Source: Daldinia sp. FL1419
Taxonomy: Eukaryota; Ascomycota; Sordariomycetes; Xylariales; Hypoxylaceae
Direction: 5' to 3'
DNA: 64,000 nt
Assembly (NCBI GenBank): GCA_025201765.1
Contig: MU623426.1
Coordinates: 62,001 to 126,000 of the forward strand
Numbering within the stretch: position 1 is the stretch's first letter; every line of letters begins with the position of its first letter. The notes beneath the pieces were generated by a model, which did not search any database, was not told the origin of the DNA, and saw only the letters and a program-made list of their open reading frames with translations. The position numbers and the translations under genes are program-made. Shown piece by piece: positions 43,421 to 53,873 of this stretch.

Positions 43421-44758
43421 CTAGGTATCATAGGCCGTAAGCTGAATACTACCCAGATTTCTGTATTTGGAGTCATCCTCTGAAGAGAACCGTTGTAGTT
43501 TTCTGTGAGTTGCCTCAAATCCTACTGTTTCCGTCCCTTCTATTGCGGCAGAGGCCCTCTCTACCTACTGTCTAATAAATCTAAGAAAGGTTAGGCTTTT
43601 ATCCTCATTTATACATTTCCTTAGAAGAAGTAGGCTATAGAAATACATACATAAGCGGTATACCAGAGCAGTGTTTCTCTAATGGCTTCAAAGATGCAAA
43701 TTATCTTCCCGCCATAAAACCCCATGAAGCTGTTGTGTAGCCTGGAATTCTCGACCGAACCGGGTTCGATTATCTCGAAAAGGGCACTGCTAGACCCATT
43801 CCATTGACCAAACAACGTTAGTACCTTGCCGAACAGCGTCAGTGATGAATCTACATGCGGAGTTCTTAAGGGAATGAAACCCTGGGCTCGTTTCGTGATG
43901 TTACCGCGATAGTCTTTACCCATATTTAGAAAATTCTATCGGTAATCACTGCCTAGGTATTGTTCAATGGCTTGGTTGTGTTGCTTAACCCTCACGTTTT
44001 GGCCGTGGATAACCTCTATGAGAGCGACATGCCTACCTGTTTTATTATTGTACCCCCAAAGCTGTGTCCAATGAAGATTATAGGCCGTTCCCGTTCCTAT
44101 ATTTGCATGATGTCATTAGCAACTATCAATTATAGTAAACCACCAAACCAGAACAGCCATTGAACGTGAGTACCTCTGTCTTTTGACGGTGTTTTCCGAG
44201 TTCTCGTAGTAAGTCGTCGCCGTGGTCTACTAGCGACTTGCTGAGAGAGTTACTCCGCCATGAGTATCATGATTAAAAGCGAGAATCTGACAGTTCGGGA
44301 ACCCCCTGAGCAAGAACTTGTTGACCCAGCTCGCTGTTTGGGAATGCGTAATCCTTTCTTCTAGTTTTTGAGTTGGTTGGTCACGGTGGGTGTGGTTGAT
44401 CAAGGCTTCCATGTTTAGTTAGGTGTAGACGCAAGACCATGGACAAGGACAATACTGGAAATATAAAGCTATTTAGCGACAGGGGAGTCAAGACGGAAGG
44501 AAAGAGTTCAGCTTACTCGGCTACCGCATTAGATGGATTATGATGCACATCTATAACGTCGTACTTCTTAGTGGTATATTCGGGGCGAAAGAGCAGTTGG
44601 GCTGGGGATAGTGCAACGCAAAGAAAATCAAAGAGAGGTAGGGTAATGCAAATTGGTGATGAAGCTATTGAAGGCTTTCGTAATACTGAGTTATATAATA
44701 ACGCAAGGAGGAACAGAGAAAGGCTTCGGATTCGATTAAAGGGGCTATTTGAAGCCAT
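43421..44758 (-). pseudogene. SERAC1/SesB-type alpha/beta-hydrolase pseudogene
   Basis: Family landmarks appear in order. Exon 1 (44517-44758) ends YDVIDVHHNPSNAVA; it splices (GTAAGC to CAG) to DIVLVHGLASTPN, the oxyanion HG motif, then hits an in-frame TAA (44415-44417) before TW. Shifted frames follow: SWVNKFLLRGFPNCQILAF, then DHGDDLLRELGKHRQKTE, an intron, and ERPIIFIGHSFGGTIIKQ with the nucleophile Ser (44052-44069). Next come GFIPLRTPHVDSS (usually GTPH) with the LHNSFMGFYGGKIICIFEA block, and finally GFEATHRKLQRFSSEDD with the expected His, up to a stop at 43421. One stop and at least two frameshifts make it a pseudogene. Intact relatives are stand-alone esterases or the N-terminal SesB domain of fungal NLR proteins. 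Decay looks recent since motifs and introns survive. Confidence 0.82.
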
Positions 44759-45372
44759 GGCAGCCTAAGAGACATAAACTTGGAGACCCAAAATGACGGC
44801 TGTGGTCAGCTCCATGGTTACTTGGCTTGAACTTGCTTGAAGCGTTGTATACGATCTTGACTCTACGAACGACAGCTTGGTGGGCGAGTTTTTACGGGAG
44901 AAGCTTGAGGGTTGTTTTTTTTTTTTTAGATTAAAGTGACTGATATATCTAGGTAGGTACGCATCTAAAACACAAATAGCATTGGCTATTCAAGTAGACT
45001 ATAGAACTCTTAGCAGACTCAATAATACAGCTAATATTTTGGCTTGACCTAGGCTTGGCCTGATATAGCTTGTCATAATAGTACCTTCGAAGATTATAAC
45101 CGACTTAAGTACGAGTTTCTTTCTATTCAGTAGGCGGAAGGAGGCGTTTCACAACATCACGGTGGCGCAATCTAGTGACTACCGGGAATTTTGCATCGAA
45201 ATTTATTCATAAAGTGTCATTACTAAATTTACCCGGCCCTTTCAAGCCATGTTGTATATCCTCAAGAAAGACCTCTAAATACTCCTCCTGTAAACCCCAA
45301 GTACCTAACATTTCCTATCCGAGTCTATCCGATAATTTCCTTTCCCATTTTCCTACCTCAAGCTATCTCAAA
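44759..45372. other. Intergenic region, no gene seen
   Basis: Has a T-run at 44917-44929 and TCTAGGTAGGTACG at about 44948-44961. No gene is supported. Confidence 0.35.
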
Positions 45373-46443
45373 TTACAACAGGGCAGCTCCCAAGAGGACG
45401 GAGAAAGCCGCAACACCCATGCTCAGCAGCGAAGACGATAGCTCGAGGGTACCCGGTGCGGCGTTGGTGTTAGCATCCGCACTCGAGCTCGCGCTCGCGG
45501 TCTCGGACGCCGCAGACGCAGCAGCAGACGCAGCCGAGTGTGCGCTCTCGACGGCGGACGAAGCAGCGGCCTGGGCGGTTCCCGTGGCGGTCGAAGCGAC
45601 GCTCTCGGCACTCTTCACAGCGGCACTAGCGGACGACAAGGCGGCATTGGCAGCAGTCGATGCGACGCTCTCGGCGCTGTTCACAACCGACGTAGCGACG
45701 CTCTGCGCACTGTTCGCGATCGAAGATCCAAGCCCCTGGGCGCTGTTGGCAATGGACGAGCCGAGCCCCTGAGCGTCGCTGGCAATCGACTGCCCGAAGT
45801 TCTGCGCCGAGCTGGCGATCTCGGAACCCTCGGAGGCGAAGGATTGTCCGATGGACTGCCCCGCGTCGGCCCATGAGTTGGCGAGGTTGGTCGCCGCGTT
45901 GACGATCGATGGCCAGTCCTGACGCTTGCCAAAGTTGCCCGCGATGCTGTTTGCGATGTCGACGACTTCGCTAGCGGCTTTTTCGGCCGCAGACTGCGCG
46001 TCCTTCCACGCCTGGCGGACGTTGAGGGCGTGCTCGTCGCGTTTTCCGTATTCGGCAGCAATACTGCTGGCTAGAGCCGCCGCCGAGCTTGCAGCGGCTT
46101 CGGCCTCGGATACAGCGACTTCCCAAGCCTGGCGGGCGTCGAGCTCGCGCTTTCCGTACTGCGCGGCGATGCTGCTTGCTACGGCCTGGGCGGAGCTGGC
46201 GGCGGCTAAAGCGGAGCTCTCGGCTGCTCGCCATTCCGCGCCGCTTCCTCCGTACTGTTGCGCGATGGAGCTGGCGCGTGCTTGGGCGGCGCTAGCCTGT
46301 GCAAGGGCCGACGAGAGGGCGTCCTGCCACGACTCACGGCCCTTGATGACCGGCGCGGGAGTGATCATAGCATCTCGGGGAGCCTGGTCGACGACGTGGG
46401 CAGCGGCGAGGGAGGCCGCGAAAAGGGAGGCGGAGAAACGCAT
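45373..46443 (-). CDS. Ala/Ser-rich, probably GPI-anchored cell-wall protein with Kex2-like sites
   Basis: Intronless, 356 residues. MRFSASLFAASLAAAHVV is a signal peptide. About residues 36-190 form degenerate modules of 35-45 residues, each ending in a (S/A)SIAxxYG-like string: SSIAQQYGGSG, SSIAAQYGKR, SSIAAEYGKR and NSIAGNFGKR; three end in the dibasic KR, a Kex2 site. A second zone repeats QGLGSSIANSA and SAESVAST units. The C-terminus SSSLLSMGVAAFSVLLGAALL after a small-residue stretch fits a GPI-attachment signal. Composition is Ala/Ser with strong helical tendency, not a mucin-like Thr/Pro tract. It may be a structural wall protein or a Kex2-processed repeat protein that releases peptides. 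High GC third positions set it apart from its flanks. Confidence 0.82.
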   Translation of the reverse strand: MRFSASLFAASLAAAHVVDQAPRDAMITPAPVIKGRESWQDALSSALAQASAAQARASSIAQQYGGSGAEWRAAESSALAAASSAQAVASSIAAQYGKRELDARQAWEVAVSEAEAAASSAAALASSIAAEYGKRDEHALNVRQAWKDAQSAAEKAASEVVDIANSIAGNFGKRQDWPSIVNAATNLANSWADAGQSIGQSFASEGSEIASSAQNFGQSIASDAQGLGSSIANSAQGLGSSIANSAQSVATSVVNSAESVASTAANAALSSASAAVKSAESVASTATGTAQAAASSAVESAHSAASAAASAASETASASSSADANTNAAPGTLELSSSLLSMGVAAFSVLLGAALL

Positions 46444-49400
46444 GTTGGCTAGGCCTGGGGTGTGGGTTTAAGGGGTTTGGGATATTGGAATATTGGGTAG
46501 TAGGTAGGTATTAGGAGTGTATAATTGAGATTGCTGTGCCCGCCGCTGGAGAGGGAAGGAATGAAATAAGGAGTCAACTCGGCGTCGAATTTCCTTTATA
46601 CAAGTAGGGTTCGCCTTCAAAGGGGGCCGTTCATCTAAAGGTAGGTCGGTGCACCAGCACTAATAACACTGCGCCCCCCCATCTCTCATGTTTGGGCGTC
46701 TCTATGTTTGGCTCTACCAACCAATAGTGTCTTACGGCTGTCTTACCCCAGCCCAAACCAGCTTGTTTCCGTCTGATTACTTCATTTGCCAGTATATTTC
46801 GTCATTGAATCATGTATCATGTTTATATTTATGTGGACCGCTTTTCGAGCGGATGGATAGTTCGACGATCCCTAACGCGAGCTGGCAGGCTGGTCTTGTC
46901 CGAAGAATAAACACCGTCTTAAACGGATGCCGGCGTTGGGTAGTCTGAATTGACTAACCGTAGGTATCTTAGGCCCGTACGTACAATACAAAAACCAGCC
47001 CTGCCAAGGCAGGTAACAAGTCAGTTCTACCGAGTTGCGGAACCATGACGAAGCACTCTGGTTGGGTGTGCGGGTGTGGTGGTCTAGGGCTTTACTAACA
47101 AGAGACTAGGTTAGGAATATTAAGGGCATCCGAGGATCCCGACTTGCTATGGTTAGATTTTTGCGGTCCGTTCAGCCACCATAGAGCCTCATGGAGATAT
47201 TCGGATGCATGGTGCATTAGTATTGGATCAAAAGCTGCCCATGGCGTAGACCCCCTTGTTAAGTTACCTGCTTCTAATCAAATACAAACCACACGCAGAC
47301 TTCGGAAGAACCGGGTACCTCACGACTCGCGAGTCTTATGGTGGCGATCTCCCGAGACACTACGTACTAGCTACAACACGTACCTCGCAGACTGCTTGTA
47401 TCATTTTACGGTCGTCGTCGATAGACTGATCCGAAGTGAAACACGTCAGAAATAACCTGCAAGCAAGGGAACGTAACAAATGTTTCTAAATCGATGGGGA
47501 CCTAACGAAGTTGCTGCTGGACCGTTCTACATACCTAGGTACCTAGGCAATATGATTTCGCCATCGTCGTGGCTGTTCGCACAGCAACCGTTTAGATGGA
47601 CGAGCTGGAGCTCACTGTCTCCCTCCGAATCAGGCGACATCAGACGAACGACATTTGATTTGACAGAACCCCGCGACCTCCGATCGAAGCTTGCGCCGCA
47701 TCTAGAACCGAGCCACAAGGCTTTGCGTGGTATGGGTGGCGGTATGTGGACGATGCCACCATCCACCACCTGCTAGCTTATTTATCATCCACGGCACGTC
47801 AGTCTTTAGCATCGCTGATCACGGGGACCGCCTCGATGGTAGCGAGATCTGTACCCCCCCACGAGGGGCTAGCTTTTAGGTATGTAAGTGATGCCGAGAG
47901 CTGCAGAACATATACGCCGAGATGGCTTTTTGTTTCTTTCTTGGTCTTGGGTTTCGTCGGATGTTACCCTCACCCGTGACTTTTGTTACACTCTGAGGCG
48001 AACGATTCTCATCACACTGCGCTATCCATCCCAAGGCTAGGATCTTTAGTGTATACTCAGTCGTAGTGCGTAGAGAAGACGTAATACGCAAAAACGCCTC
48101 CGTTTGTCGTGGAACGTACTGTATAATGTGCACTAGGCATACCAGCGTCGCACAGCGAAGGAGGATTCCAGGCAAGGCTATACCTGATAACGATACACCA
48201 TCCGTCGAGTCTAGGCGTCCCGAAGCTTAGGGCCGTGGAATGTCAGGCATCGCCTAGTGTGGTGTAACACGATCACCGCTTTGAGGTGTTTGGCAAGGAC
48301 GAGCTTAGTATGTAGTGTAGCACAGGTGACAAAGGAGAAAAAGACACAATCCTTGGGTAGTTTCCATGTCACGTTACAAGAAAAGCAGTTCATGCAGCCA
48401 TATTCTTCGCCTTGCCGTGTTCAACTGATACCCAGGTAGTTATCCTCGTATTTGGGCTTGGTGTATGACGGCTGCACTATGTAAACTCGCTCGTCACAAG
48501 GAACCGGGCTAGTAGCACACTTTGTTGTCCGTTTGGTTGGTATACCTACTGTATACTCTTGGGGTAGGTACTCGAGAAGCAGGTACCGGTGACCATACGC
48601 CGTGTTACGCGCATACGTAGTAAGCTAGAATGCGGCGCTCGTACCGGCCAGTTAAAATAAGACACCTTCGGGGCGGCGGATTGGGCGCGGGTCATGCATG
48701 CAGCCGGCCCCGATGGCGGCATCGCTGTAGAGAAGTTCACATACTTCGATCCACGAACTTGGAATATGGCGTTCTGACATATTAAAGCCAAGAACTTGCA
48801 CTTTATGATCTTTCAAAGGCGCACCCCTTACGGCCTTGTCACGGCCGGCTAGAATTATCTCCGCGTCTCTTGCTACTAGCGGGTGATGGAGAAGGCCGTG
48901 GAACGTGAATGATAGACTGGCTGAGGAATTGACCGAGATGTTGGAGAGCTATCTCGATGGAGCTAATAGCCTCACTTAAGCGTAATCGAGCTGGACCACC
49001 GGGTCGGTAACTTGGTTTTAGCTTAGTTTTGCGGATGGGGACATGGGGATTCATCTGGTCTCTATCCATGGTAGTGCCGATTATGGGTTGGGTAGGAAAA
49101 AGGGGATCTACCTGTGCGGCGTGGTGTTCACCACGTGGGAAGTGGATGCTGCGACTGGATACTGTCCGGGCCATCTAGTATAGTCGACTTGTTAACGATT
49201 GCTGACGTTGATCTGCTATGTGGATAAACGTAGTATACTGATGGATATAGGTGGTTTTAGCGTGATGGATTGTTCTGCAGCATTATTGTTAAAGACTTAT
49301 GAGGGGAGTTATAGACGAGGATAGGGTCAGGGGTATCGGATAGGGGCTAAGTAGTAGATTTCTCATGATGCAAATGCAAATGCAAATGCACATACACTTC

Positions 49401-49546
49401 GGGTGAACACAGAATCAACTCCAAGCATTGGTAACAGATTATATTGTAGGCTGCCATATATTCCACCTCAATAGTTCGTAGACATTACAGTATTAGGCTA
49501 TCAAATCCATTACGCAGAGCTATACCCGCAAACCAACCAACTAATC
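46444..49546. other. 3.1-kb intergenic region with possible relic coding fragments
   Basis: No intact gene was recognised. Candidate frames at 47480-47776, 47746-47979 and 48839-49174 (the last, minus strand, 111 codons from an ATG) have no clear family features; the last could be a real small gene but I cannot support it. TACCTAGGTACCTAGG lies at 47531-47546, and an ATGCAA hexamer repeat at 49368-49390. Confidence 0.4.
49368..49390. repeat. (ATGCAA)n short repeat
   Basis: Almost four tandem units of ATGCAA in the spacer downstream of the P450 gene. Confidence 0.85.
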
Positions 49547-51149
49547 TCATGCGGAAGCCTTTGCTTCATGCAGCCTCACTTGAACACCCGTGCCAGACCG
49601 GTTCTCAATAGCGTGGTGAAGCCGGATCCTGCCGTCGCCTTCCTCCATGTTCTCGATGCGGTCGTACTTTTGGCAGAATCGCGACACGACGTAGCTCACC
49701 TCCTGGCGACCGAATTGTTCTGTTAATAGTTAGGTAGTTAGCTACACTCTTAACTGGTATAATGATAATATATCAACTGGCAAGGGAAGACTCACGACCA
49801 AGACACTTCCTCGCTCCAGCTCCAAAAGGAATAAACTCCCACCCAGCTCGATGCGTCTCCCACCTCTCGGGGCGGAACTCTTCGACGTCTGCGCCCCAGA
49901 TATCTGCGCGGTGCTGCATAGCATACAACGGGATAAGTACCTGTGTGCCCTCGGGGACGAAAACGCGTGACTTGCCATCCGGCCCGCCGCCTCGCGGTAG
50001 TACCGTATCCCGCAGCGCGATGCGCTCGTTCAGCGGAATCACAGTTACCACGCGGAGGGTTTCGCTAATCACCCATTGTAGGTACGACAACTGGCTTAGC
50101 GAGCGGAAGTCGGCAGGCCTATCGTCGAATTGGTTCAGTATCTCCTTGCGCAGGCGCGCGTAAACCTCAGGATAGCGGGCGAGGAAGTATAGAACCCAGC
50201 CTAGTAGACAGCCAGTTGTATCCCGACCAGCAATAAGCACGTGGAGGGTTTCGTTACGGAGTTCCTGCGGGTTCTGAGTCTCCTTGGCCAGCTCGTTGAG
50301 GAGATTGAAGCGGTCCCCCTTTTCCGGGTCGTGCTTCGGGGGATGCGCGAGCCTCTCTGCAACTAAGCCATCTGCGAACTGGTGGATGGCAGTGCAGTGT
50401 TCTTTGAATTCCTTGCTGTTCATAAGCCAGTAGAACTTGGCCAGAGCACCGCGCTTATCGATCCAGACCTTGGCAGCGTTGAAGTGCCGGCTGAGGTCCT
50501 TGCTAGGGTCACGTTGAAGAAGTGAGTTAGCCGACTGCCCGAAGATGAACTCGGTCGCCGTGTCGAGAGTGAACTTGAAGAAGAGTGGCGCGAGATCGAC
50601 CTTGGATGTCCATCCTGTTGTGGCGTCGGCATTGAGTTGTCCCCATAGGTTCTGCAGGTGGTGTTCCTCGAGCTGCGGGTTGCTGATCATTTCTCTCGCG
50701 AACTGCGGGCGCAAAAGAGCTCGGCTGTGCTTCCAGATATCGCCCCGGCTCGTGAAGATACCCTTACCCAGCAGCGGCATCCAGCTTAGCTGCCGGTGGT
50801 GGCTGATGTCGAAGTCTGGGCTGGTGAAGAGAGCACGAGCATTTTCAGGGTCGCGCGTTACGAGGATCTCATAGTCGATGATGGGAACCTTGACGGTATG
50901 GCAGTCCGGCGAGATGCTATCCAGTTTTGAGGCTACATATTGCGGTCCACGATCCTCCTTGGTAGCTTTCATGGACTCCCGGAGTATTGAGTTTCCGATT
51001 AGGTTCGTGCTTCGCAGCACGGGAGGCGGCATGCACCCCAGAGCAGCAGCCTTTGCATTATTCTGGCGCTTCTTGAGCTTCGACTTGAAAATAGTCCAAG
51101 CTAGGAAAATGACGAGTAGGAGAAATGCACTACCCGTGATCCCAAACAT
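49547..51149 (-). CDS. Cytochrome P450, CYP52-like
   Basis: Haem monooxygenase, likely ER-bound. Exons 49796-51149 and 49547-49719 (1527 nt) give 508 residues; the intron falls just after the haem-binding loop and the junction gives CLGQQFGRQEVSYVVSRF. One N-terminal membrane anchor (GSAFLLLVIFLAWTIF). The I-helix has AGRDTTG, the K-helix ETLR, the meander RPERW, and the Cys loop FGAGARKCLG (Cys about 449). ALFTSPDFDISHHRQLSWMP and GKGIFTSRGDIWKHSRALL match the CYP52/CYP539 type, whose known members hydroxylate alkanes and fatty acids at the terminal carbon. The exact subfamily and substrate are inferred. A fatty-acid elongase and a second P450 lie within 9 kb. Confidence 0.9.
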
Positions 51150-51761
51150 ATTGACCGTAAAGAAACGAGAAAAAAAAAGAAATGAAACCTGTTCTGAGCT
51201 CTGTAGTCTCCTCTGTGAAGTCCTTCTCGGTATTGATGCTACGGTGATGTAAATATCTGATAGAGAGTGCTGTATATGCTTTTCATTCCGTCACTCTCTT
51301 CAGCAAGTTAGCTCCCTCCACAAGTCCGTCTCAGGGCTAACATGGAGAGGGTGTCAACTAGTACGCGCTAATAGTAAACTTGGGATCTCCAAACCCGTCT
51401 TTTCTTACCAGTGCCATGGATGCAATTACTTGCCGTCTTGATCCCTTACGTCTACGTCTAGCCCTCCCACTGCAGCAATGCAGCATTGTAGCTATTCCGG
51501 TCTCTCGGTACCATTGTCTAGGAATATCCATCGAGCGGGACATTTTAAAGCATGCCAATCGAGCTCATGTGTCCATGACGCGACTCGCCATTATTTTGCC
51601 AGCTGATGTTGACAGTGGCCAAGTTTCTCATTACTTCGATATTCCCGAGTAATATACACGATGACGATCGTCATCCGATTGCTCATTGGCCGGTCCTCAC
51701 GCCGGTGGCTTTTTCATTTCGTATGAGGTTAGTAAGTAATGCATGGAAATAAATACTAAGA

Positions 51762-51820
51762 AAAGTATTCCAAGTATTCCAGGTAGTTATTCCAAGTATC
51801 CAAAGTATCTAAAGTATCCA
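51762..51820. repeat. AAGTAT(T)CC degenerate tandem repeat
   Basis: At least six imperfect copies of AAGTATTCC, AAGTATCC or AAGTATCTA in about 60 bp, about 600-650 bp upstream of the P450 start. Confidence 0.75.
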
Positions 51821-52216
51821 GTACTTTGTCAAGTCTCTCTTGTCTGACCCCAATGCAGTGTCAAGGGGGCTCGGGCCTCCGCAGTGGGGGAGAAGTGAGA
51901 TGTGACTCGAGGATTCCCTACGACCAGGGGTACCCCTGTCAGTAAACTTGCCTATTCGGGAAGTGCTGAGTCGGGCATTGGTTCGGTTCGAGGGACCCAA
52001 GGGACTAAGACGCGGCGGGTCGACGATAGCGTGCCCGATACTTGGAAAAGAAAACAGAAGCCGACTCCAAGTCTGCATAGTTTGATTACTAGGAGCAGCC
52101 ACTTTGATGATCGTCACAAATAGTTGATACATATTGTATGTAAAGTCTTTGCGTATCCACACAACATATAATAGGCAGGAGAATGTCGATCACTTGGATA
52201 CGAGAGTATCTTTCGA

Positions 52217-52250
52217 GTGCCTCCAGTGCCTCCAGTGCCCTCAGCGCCTC
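52217..52250. repeat. GTGCCTCCA repeat
   Basis: Three clear units plus one diverged copy (CAGCGCCTC) in the upstream region of the secreted repeat protein gene. Confidence 0.75.
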
Positions 52251-52410
52251 TATTCTCTCCTACTCTTGCCGGAAAATCTTTCCAGCTGAGATCTTCTGCA
52301 GAACCCAATCTTCCTTACTGATCTTCCTTTCAAAAACAAATTCGTGGTTCCGTCTATTCCTTTCGGGCGCCTAAAGCTCCGTAGTCGAGAACTAGAGCCC
52401 AACGGTCAAT

Positions 52411-53094
52411 ATGCACGCCTTTACCTACTTTATTCTCTCTTTCATCGGCGTAACTCAAGGCCTACCCGTATTCTTGGCCGAGCACAAGCGGGACCAGCTC
52501 CTCACCCTCGATCCCACTCTCGATCTTGGGCTCGATTTCCATAATGACAACTCTTGTTTGGGAATAGGCATTTCTGTATGCGATCCCATCACTGTCGACT
52601 CAAAGAAAAACTCTACCGTTGTCCACGACAACGGATCCAAAGCCAAGGAAGAGCCCAAAAGCAAAGACAATGGCGATTCGTTGATCGACGTCAGCCCCGA
52701 GGTCGACCTTGGCCTCGACTTCAGTAACGAAAACAGCTGCTTAGGCATCGGCATCAGCGCTTGCGATCCTATCACTGTTGGTTCGGATGTGACCAACACA
52801 GTCGAAGACAGTGAAGGCAAAGCCAAGGCTGATTCCTCTTCTGCACCCGCATCTACTCCTACGCCGACGACTACACCTGCAACTTACCCAACACAACCTA
52901 GCCCTACCAGTAGCCCAACTAGCAGCCCTACTAGCACTCCTACTAGCACCGCCGGCGGCGACAGTCTCCTTGACCTCAGTCCCAAAATCGCGCCCGATCT
53001 CAGTCAAGACAACTCTAACAGCTGTCTGGGGATTGGCATTTCCGCTTGCGACCCCATCACGGTGGATTCCAAGGTCCAAAACAACAGCTCGTAA
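52411..53094 (+). CDS. Secreted protein with three copies of a two-cysteine module
   Basis: Intronless, 227 residues, no family recognised. MHAFTYFILSFIGVTQG is a signal peptide, followed by a short pro-stretch ending HKR, a Kex2 site. Three modules of about 35-40 residues follow, each with an acidic or Leu-rich lead (DLGLDF) and the near-invariant core SCLGIGISxCDPITV (starting at about residues 48, 109 and 203). Each core holds two Cys six residues apart, six in all. Linker 1 is charged (KEEPKSKDNGD); linker 2 is a Ser/Thr/Pro tract (SPTSSPTSSPTSTPTSTA), probably O-glycosylated. The module could bind a ligand or form an intramodule disulfide loop. An effector, surface or adhesin role is possible; the sequence alone does not decide. 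Confidence 0.82.
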   Translation: MHAFTYFILSFIGVTQGLPVFLAEHKRDQLLTLDPTLDLGLDFHNDNSCLGIGISVCDPITVDSKKNSTVVHDNGSKAKEEPKSKDNGDSLIDVSPEVDLGLDFSNENSCLGIGISACDPITVGSDVTNTVEDSEGKAKADSSSAPASTPTPTTTPATYPTQPSPTSSPTSSPTSTPTSTAGGDSLLDLSPKIAPDLSQDNSNSCLGIGISACDPITVDSKVQNNSS

Positions 53095-53873
53095 TGTCAC
53101 TTCTACCTACCTCTCTACCTCTCTACCTCTCTATCTCTTACCTACCTACCTAAGGCGATTTGGATTTGTAATTGTTGTTTTGGGGGGAAATATGTACTCT
53201 ACGCTTGTTTACCTTGTCTCGGATGTTTCTTCGTATATAATTCGTAAAAGTTCGATACTCTCACATTAATACCTATTTATTCATCATTATTATTATCATC
53301 AAAACACGCAGCTTTCGTCTCGTGAATGCCTTATCTATTAGATTTCGCGTAGACTTGTGCCAATTTACGCTCACATATCACGACATAACTAGAACAGCGA
53401 ATCATGTCTAATTATCACGTAGGCTGGCTATGACAGCATAATCTGACAACAATAAACACGCGTAGATGCATCAAGAATAATTTAAGTTCAATCTCGCTTC
53501 GATTACCTGCATGATATACCCAGATTAATGATAGGTGAGCCTTCAAGGCCACATGCCCCCAACTTGAGATAACAGACAGGTAGCTTCTATTTTCGGTTTC
53601 GCTCGCAGGAAGTGTCGAGACGTCACAAAGAAAACACGAGGAATTAACTGAAATGTTTATTATGGTAATTTAAGCGTACGCCTCATAAGATCCAAAACGA
53701 CTGATTTAACAAGCACCTTCACTTATATGTCTTACAGACTTTGGACTCCATCCGCCGATATAGAGCTGAGCCTTGATTTTTTCGACTTGCTCACCATGAC
53801 AAGTATCTCCATATATACGCTATGATAAATTATGAATTAATGCTTAATAAATAGCGAATTATGCTTCATGAAA
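53095..53873. other. Convergent spacer with pyrimidine repeat
   Basis: 3' flanks of the secreted protein gene and the second P450. It starts with a CTACCTCT-type repeat (listed separately). AT-rich otherwise; no gene. Confidence 0.4.
53103..53152. repeat. CTACCTCT/CTACC pyrimidine repeat
   Basis: Runs of CTACCTCT and CTACC units directly after the stop of the secreted protein gene, probably within its 3' UTR. Confidence 0.85.

Larger units (their letters stand above)
51150..52410. other. Divergent intergenic region P450 / secreted repeat protein
   Basis: Should contain both promoters. Features seen: a perfect 14-bp palindrome (51661-51674), a cluster of AAGTATTCC/AAGTATCC words (51762-51820), and GTGCCTCCA-type repeats (52217-52250). 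No gene was recognised. Confidence 0.45.

Noticed and set aside
45926..46471. 181-codon plus-strand frame and several others over 45.4-46.5 kb
   Set aside because: Antisense shadows of the GC-rich Ala/Ser repeat gene on the minus strand.
48839..49174. 111-codon minus-strand frame starting with ATG
   Set aside because: Could be a small gene, but no signal, domain or repeat supports it; not annotated as CDS.
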